9,572 bases of DNA from Planctomycetaceae bacterium UBA4655 (GTDB lineage: Bacteria; Planctomycetota; Planctomycetia; Pirellulales; UBA1268), in assembly GCA_002405515.1 (NCBI GenBank), contig DHLZ01000215.1, forward strand, positions 1 through 9,572, in the 5' to 3' direction. The notes below the pieces were generated by a model. It saw nothing but the letters and a program-made list of their open reading frames with translations, ran no database searches and was not told the origin of the DNA. The position numbers and the translations under genes are program-made. Positions 5,397-9,572 of the stretch are shown one piece after another (positions within the stretch are counted from its first letter, which is position 1; every line of letters starts with the position of its first letter).

Positions 5397-7901
5397 TCAG
5401 CGGGCCGGGAGGTCGGCGATGAACAGGCGGCACTGGTCTTCTTCGGACAATCCCGACGGGACCACGATCATGAGCCGATCGCCGGGTAGCGCGATCGGCC
5501 GGGCATGCATCGGTTCTGCGGTGCGCGGCGGCGTGTCGCGACTCCGCACCACGGTCATCGGGCCGACCACGTAGGCTCTGGCATCCCGCGGCCCCTGGGC
5601 GGTGATCACTCGCAGCCCAAGATCGGTCCAGGCGAGCACGCGGCCCGGGCCGGCGGCAAGGAGCCGCAGTCCGCGTGCCGGCGTCGGGAACGGCACGCGG
5701 GCGGTAACCTCCCCGTCCCGGCGAACGATCAGCTCATCGACCAGCCTGAAACTCTCCGCGCCGGACGCAAACCACACCTGCCCGTCGTCGTCGACCAGCA
5801 GCGGCCAGCCGCCGCCGGCGACCTGATGCGTCACACCCGCCTCGGTCAGCCGCTGCGGGAATTGGCCCCCAAGGACCTGCTTCGTCAGTCCCGGATCGGA
5901 CTGCGTGGCCGGCACCCAGAGCCCGCCACCGGGCTCCCGCACGCAGAGCATCATCAGTTCGCGGTTGTTCGTGACCGGGCCCGTGGCGAACCGCGGCGTG
6001 CCGGCCGCCACCTCGCCGACGAGGCCGAAGCCCGACAGGTTGGACACGTAGACCTTGCTCCCGTCCCCGACGCCGCTGATGAACTGGAGGCCGTCGTTGA
6101 CCGCCTTGCCCACGGCCTGGAGGGCGAGGGCGGGATCCTCCCAGCGGTCCGCGATGAGCACCGCCAGCCGGCCGGCGTCGAGCGTCCAGATGTTGCCGGC
6201 CTTGTCGGCGACGAGCCCGGCCGGGCCCGAGGCACGTCGAAAGCAGCGGGCCACTCCATCGCGGTGCCGTTCGACGAGCGGCCGCAGGTCGGCCGCGAAG
6301 GCCCACCGGCCATCGACCCGCAGGCCGAACCCACGGTCGAACTTGACCAACACCGCGCCATCGCTGCCCGTCTGCGACCAGGCGATGCCGAGGACATTCG
6401 CGTCACCTTCGCCGACCGCCCGCCACTCCCCTTCCGCGAAGCCACACAGGCCCCGGCCACGCTGCACGCCGAAGATCGCACCGTCCGAGGCGACGACCAC
6501 GCCCTCGGTCGCGACGCTGCCGCGACGCGCCGTGGTGGTGTCGGCGAGGAGCACCTGCCGCGTGTCGGGCTTGCCCGGGGTGTACGCCACGATGGACCCC
6601 ATCGACCACGTCTTGGCGAAGACGGTGCCGTCGGGCGTGACCGCCTGCAGCTCCCTGTTCGCCAGCTCCGGAATCGTGGCCACGATCCGGCCGGCGACGA
6701 GGTCGACGAGACAAGCCGGGCCGGCCGTGCCGGCCAGCCACAACGTGCCGTCGGCCTGGAACAGGAGGCTCGATCCGGCGGTGACGCCGTGCATGCGGGA
6801 CACGATCTCCGGGTCGAACAGGGCATCGACGCGGCCGCCGGGCCTGGCGAGAACGACGCCGGGGCGGGCCTCGCCCCCGTCTGCGGTCGTCACGGCGCGG
6901 GCGGCGATGGCGACGGTTCCATCGGGCAGGTACATCAGGTTCGTGCACCACCGGACGGCGAACGGCCCCACTTGAACGGCGCGTTGATTGCCCTTCCGCA
7001 ACTCGGCCGCGACCCGCTGCAGCCGCTCGATCACCCCCTTGTTCGTGGCGGCCGCCTCCGCCGCCTGCACGTCGGGCAGGATCGTCGGCCAGCGGGTCGC
7101 GACGGCCGCCGCCGCCCGATCGGCGGTCTGTCCGTCGGCCGCCACCACCTGCGACAGGAGCGCCGGCACCGTGGCGGCCGGATCGAACGGCTGAAAAAAC
7201 AGGCCATGGAATGGACTGAACAGCCAGATGCCGTCGGCGGTGGGCGCCAATCGCAGCGGACCTCCTGACAGGGTCCCCGGGGATGGCAGCTCGGTCCATT
7301 CGCCCCGCCAGCGACACAAGGAGGAACTCGTTCCAGAGCGTGTCAGGGCCAGCAGGCTTTTCCCGTCCGGCTCCACCTGCACGACGGGCATGTGATCTTC
7401 GGTGATGCCACCCGGGCCCGGCTCCACGAGCCGCCGATAGGACCACGTTCGGCCGTCGAAGCAGTCGATGCCGCGAGAGTCGACGAAGAACAGGTGGTCG
7501 CCGATGCGGACGCCGCGACCGCGAAGCACGTGCTGCTCCTGAAGCGGTCGCTCGATCCATGTCGTGCCGTCATATCCTGTGATCATGGAGCGGCCATAGC
7601 CCCAGCCGGCGAACCACACGCGGCCGCCGGGCTCGAAGAGGATCGGCGAGCCGCCCTGCACGTGGGGCGTCGGCTTGTGAAACTCCTCCTCCAGCTTCTT
7701 CTGGAGGGCGGGGGCCTTCGCCAACGGATCGGCGGGGGGCGACAACTGCCACACCCGACCATCCGGACCGACGCATACCTGTTGCACGGTGGGCACGAGG
7801 GATTGCCACAGCACGGCGCCGAACGGCGGCTCGCCCCGTGCGGCCGCGGCGAAAGTCACCACGCAGACGACTGCGACGCTGCATGCTCGAGACGATGTCA
7901 T
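5397..7901 (-). CDS. Large secreted beta-propeller protein, function unknown
   Basis: 834 residues. The N-terminus (1-23) is a signal peptide: basic R5, hydrophobic 8-21, then ARG|EPP. The rest is built of recurrent short motifs of the form (D/G)G-x-(V/I/L)-(W/F), seen near 47-51, 92-97, 223-226, 327-330, 384-388, 424-428, 473-477, 568-572, 658-662 and 705-710. Interleaved are W-centred strands such as DGTTWIERP (111-119), DGRTWSYRR (149-157), GEWTELPS, GEWRAVGE, DGRWAFA (530-536) and ADRWEDP. This is the look of the sensor propellers of the two-component-regulator-propeller (Reg_prop) type, probably two propellers in series. No kinase, transmembrane helix after the signal, or catalytic motif follows. 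An Ala-rich helical insertion (about 245-305) interrupts the blades. Possible roles are extracellular ligand binding or scaffolding; no substrate can be named. The start at 7901 is the first ATG before the signal peptide, but its ribosome site is weak. It lies 128 bp downstream of the dehydrogenase gene on the same strand. Confidence 0.93.
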   Translation of the reverse strand: MTSSRACSVAVVCVVTFAAAARGEPPFGAVLWQSLVPTVQQVCVGPDGRVWQLSPPADPLAKAPALQKKLEEEFHKPTPHVQGGSPILFEPGGRVWFAGWGYGRSMITGYDGTTWIERPLQEQHVLRGRGVRIGDHLFFVDSRGIDCFDGRTWSYRRLVEPGPGGITEDHMPVVQVEPDGKSLLALTRSGTSSSLCRWRGEWTELPSPGTLSGGPLRLAPTADGIWLFSPFHGLFFQPFDPAATVPALLSQVVAADGQTADRAAAAVATRWPTILPDVQAAEAAATNKGVIERLQRVAAELRKGNQRAVQVGPFAVRWCTNLMYLPDGTVAIAARAVTTADGGEARPGVVLARPGGRVDALFDPEIVSRMHGVTAGSSLLFQADGTLWLAGTAGPACLVDLVAGRIVATIPELANRELQAVTPDGTVFAKTWSMGSIVAYTPGKPDTRQVLLADTTTARRGSVATEGVVVASDGAIFGVQRGRGLCGFAEGEWRAVGEGDANVLGIAWSQTGSDGAVLVKFDRGFGLRVDGRWAFAADLRPLVERHRDGVARCFRRASGPAGLVADKAGNIWTLDAGRLAVLIADRWEDPALALQAVGKAVNDGLQFISGVGDGSKVYVSNLSGFGLVGEVAAGTPRFATGPVTNNRELMMLCVREPGGGLWVPATQSDPGLTKQVLGGQFPQRLTEAGVTHQVAGGGWPLLVDDDGQVWFASGAESFRLVDELIVRRDGEVTARVPFPTPARGLRLLAAGPGRVLAWTDLGLRVITAQGPRDARAYVVGPMTVVRSRDTPPRTAEPMHARPIALPGDRLMIVVPSGLSEEDQCRLFIADLPAR

Positions 7902-7968
7902 GGGCGGCCGATCAGGCGGATCCTTCGGGGGTGCGTCCGGGAACCGCTGCCTGCTTCCTCACGCTGTT

Positions 7969-7994
7969 TCACGGTCCGGACACTGTGTCACGGT
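7969..7994. promoter_or_regulatory. Palindrome and direct repeats upstream of the propeller gene
   Basis: GACAC-T-GTGTC (7979-7989) is a perfect 11-bp palindrome. It lies between and partly overlaps two direct copies of TCACGGT (7969-7975 and 7988-7994, 19 bp apart), and the adjoining GTCCGGAC (7974-7981) is itself palindromic. The cluster sits 68-93 bp before the start of the propeller gene, between it and the dehydrogenase gene. The density of symmetry suggests an operator or mRNA hairpin; no regulator is identified. Confidence 0.4.
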
Positions 7995-8029
7995 ACAGCG
8001 GCGATCCGCAGTTCGGCAAGCGGCCGGCC

Positions 8030-9373
8030 CTACGCGCCCGTCGCGTCACGGGTGCTCGCGAAGAGATCGATGTCCCAGGCCACCAGATCGCGGAACACCG
8101 CGTCGATCCGCGGTCGCGGCAACAAGCGGGCCAGATCCTCGCCGGTGACGACTCCGGCGATGCTACCCGGCTCGCCCCGCACGTGGCAAAGCGTATGCCA
8201 GCCGAGAATCGCGGCACCCACCGCCGTGGGATAGGAGATGTAGGTGGCGCCCGCGTAGGGCGTGCCGAGCAGCTCGCGGTATCGACGGAAGCTCAGGCCC
8301 ACGGTCTCGATGATCGTCTGCCGCTCGTTTCGCACCCACTCGCTCACGCGGATCTCCGCCGCGGCGCAGAAGTGGGTCCGCCGGATCACACCCGAGCGGA
8401 GATAGTCCTCGATCCTTCGCGGTTTCTTCATGCCAGGCATCGCCGCCCGCACCACGGCCTCGATCGTCAGATCCGGATTCGCCCCGAGCGTCTCCTTCGA
8501 GAGCAGGTTGAGCTGATGGAGCGCCTTGACGAGTTCCACCTCGGAGCCGCCGGTGTAGACGCCGATGTGCTCGACCTCGGGATACGAGCGGTGCAGCGAC
8601 AGGAGCTCCTCCTGGTAGAGCGGATACTGCCGCCACACCCGCGGCTCGTACGGGAACTGGTAGTCGCGGGCCGCCGTGAACGGCTCGTGCACGATCATCC
8701 GCCCGTTCCGCAGCTGCAGCGGGCTCTGCGAAAGCTCGTCGAGCGCCACTGCTGGTGCCCACGAAAAGATGATGGCGTCGGCATCGATGTCTTCGAGCAG
8801 ATACAGGTCGATCGACTCGATCTCGAGTTCCTTGCGGTGCTCGGAACTGATCCGGCAGATCTGATCACCGATGAGAAAGTTGGTGATGCCCGGGGACACG
8901 CCCATGTTGATCACCGCGGCCACGCCTCGCTCCCGCAGGGCCGCGTCGTGGGCGTACTGATTGAAGGTGAGGGAAGTCGCCGTTTCCGGGTTGTACATGT
9001 CGGAGGCGAGGTCGAGCGTGTGGGCGCCGAGGCGTATGCCCAACTCGATGATCGGGCAGTTGAACTGCGGGATCGCCGCATTGACCAGCAGCGAGGCCCC
9101 GGCAAGCTTGTCGACCCCCGGCCCTTCGAGAGCCAGAAGCGGATCGAAGCTCGGCACGCCGATGATCTCGATCCGCTTCATGAGCCGCTCGGCGTGGTAG
9201 AGCGCGTCACGGGCGGTCGCAGGATCGATCGAGAACACCTTGAAGCGGACGGGAATCCCGTCGCGCTCGGCCAGTTCGGCCAGACAGATGAGCATGCTCG
9301 AGCCCACGGCCCCGAGGCCGAAGAACACGATCGTGAGCGGCGAAGTCGTCTGTTTCCCTGCGGCTGGAGCCAT
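8030..9373 (-). CDS. Saccharopine-dehydrogenase-family NAD(P)-dependent oxidoreductase
   Basis: 447 residues from ATG 9373. The N-terminal Rossmann fold begins at once (TIVFFGLGAVGSSM, 14-27, with the GxGxxG at 19-24) and reaches an acidic residue after the second strand (FSID, D50), which may favour NAD. Family landmarks are LVNAAIPQFN (96-105), the DLASD segment (121-125), NMGVSPGITNFL (156-167, the counterpart of the DPGxxN loop of saccharopine reductases), FSWAPAVALDEL (203-214) leading into the inserted alpha/beta domain, and the late return GTPYAGATYISYPTAVGAAILG (370-391), which has the character of the dimer/active-site region. Members act on saccharopine, carboxy(nor)spermidine or homospermidine; the substrate here cannot be decided and no lysine or polyamine gene is adjacent. 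In-frame codons at 9457 (ATG) and 9463 (TTG) would add 28-30 residues with low-GC third positions and no ribosome site, so 9373 is preferred. It precedes the propeller gene on the same strand. Confidence 0.93.
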   Translation of the reverse strand: MAPAAGKQTTSPLTIVFFGLGAVGSSMLICLAELAERDGIPVRFKVFSIDPATARDALYHAERLMKRIEIIGVPSFDPLLALEGPGVDKLAGASLLVNAAIPQFNCPIIELGIRLGAHTLDLASDMYNPETATSLTFNQYAHDAALRERGVAAVINMGVSPGITNFLIGDQICRISSEHRKELEIESIDLYLLEDIDADAIIFSWAPAVALDELSQSPLQLRNGRMIVHEPFTAARDYQFPYEPRVWRQYPLYQEELLSLHRSYPEVEHIGVYTGGSEVELVKALHQLNLLSKETLGANPDLTIEAVVRAAMPGMKKPRRIEDYLRSGVIRRTHFCAAAEIRVSEWVRNERQTIIETVGLSFRRYRELLGTPYAGATYISYPTAVGAAILGWHTLCHVRGEPGSIAGVVTGEDLARLLPRPRIDAVFRDLVAWDIDLFASTRDATGA

Positions 9374-9380
9374 CGGCTCA

Positions 9381-9386
9381 ATGATA
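9381..9386 (-). promoter_or_regulatory. Possible -10 box (TATCAT) directly before the dehydrogenase start
   Basis: Read on the minus strand, GGCTATCATTGAGCC immediately precedes ATG 9373. The TATCAT hexamer ends only 7 nt before the A of the ATG, so a transcript started here would be leaderless or nearly so. No Shine-Dalgarno sequence is visible in this interval and no good -35 is seen. If the true start is 9457 instead, this is coding sequence and the call falls. Confidence 0.3.
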
Positions 9387-9572
9387 GCCGGTTCGCCCGA
9401 GGGGCGAGTCGAGGGGGCAGAAAACCTTTGTTTGCTCTCGGCAGGAGCTGCAGGCATACCCAAACAAGGAAGATGGCGACTGCGTTACCGCATTACGCAT
9501 CCGCAATGATCCGCTGTTTCCTGAATGCATGGCCTCCGCACATCGCCTCCGACCCTCGCCTCCCGCGCCTTC

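Noticed and set aside
5505..7268. 587-codon open frame on the plus strand opposite the propeller gene
   Set aside because: It is an antisense shadow: composition is dominated by Arg, Ala, Gly, Pro and His with no domain signature, while the minus-strand protein has a signal peptide and regular propeller motifs.
9473..9572. Plus-strand frame opening MATALPHYASAMIRCF and running off the window, a possible divergent gene
   Set aside because: AAGGA precedes the ATG by only 2 nt, which is too close, codon use is not typical of the neighbours, and only 33 codons are visible; it cannot be supported without the adjacent sequence.

Overview
The window is high-GC bacterial DNA that reads as a planctomycete, probably of the Pirellulales type. 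The main evidence is the large secreted protein at 724-3141, which has the architecture of the PVC-type heme-binding CxxCH proteins that are expanded in Planctomycetes and Verrucomicrobia. The companion proteins (free CBM6 domain, SUMF1-type lipoprotein, long secreted propeller, Bax-inhibitor-1-like membrane protein) fit that lineage. This placement is inference from protein style; there is no rRNA or marker gene to confirm it.

Layout. Positions 1-148 are a leader with a perfect 7-bp-arm palindrome and a possible -10. Then come three plus-strand genes: a secreted CBM6 carbohydrate-binding protein (149-727), a PVC-type dehydrogenase/cytochrome c protein joined to it by an ATGA stop-start overlap (724-3141), and a SUMF1/FGE-domain lipoprotein (3193-4188). 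A 326-bp gap follows, holding a small hairpin, an orphan 41-codon frame and three tandem copies of a 16-bp repeat. Next is a Bax inhibitor-1/YccA-type seven-helix membrane protein (4515-5288). A 108-bp convergent junction contains five copies of a GAGCCY hexamer. The remaining two genes are on the minus strand: a saccharopine-dehydrogenase-family oxidoreductase (9373-8030) and, 128 bp downstream of it, a large secreted beta-propeller protein (7901-5397). The last ~100 bases hold no gene I can support.

How the genes may work together. The CBM6 protein and the CxxCH protein are translationally coupled and both carry export signals, so they probably act together outside the cytoplasm: one would bind a glycan and the other oxidise a sugar or polyol and pass electrons to its C-terminal heme. 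The SUMF1-like lipoprotein may belong to the same transcription unit but lacks the catalytic cysteines of true formylglycine-generating enzyme. The BI-1-like, propeller and dehydrogenase genes look like separate functions.

I do not see a defence system, CRISPR array, transposase, tRNA or rRNA. The most unusual elements are the tight CBM6/cytochrome pairing with a shortened HEAT region, the two short tandem repeats, the palindromes in front of two genes, a kinase-less multi-blade propeller, and a possible leaderless promoter for the dehydrogenase.
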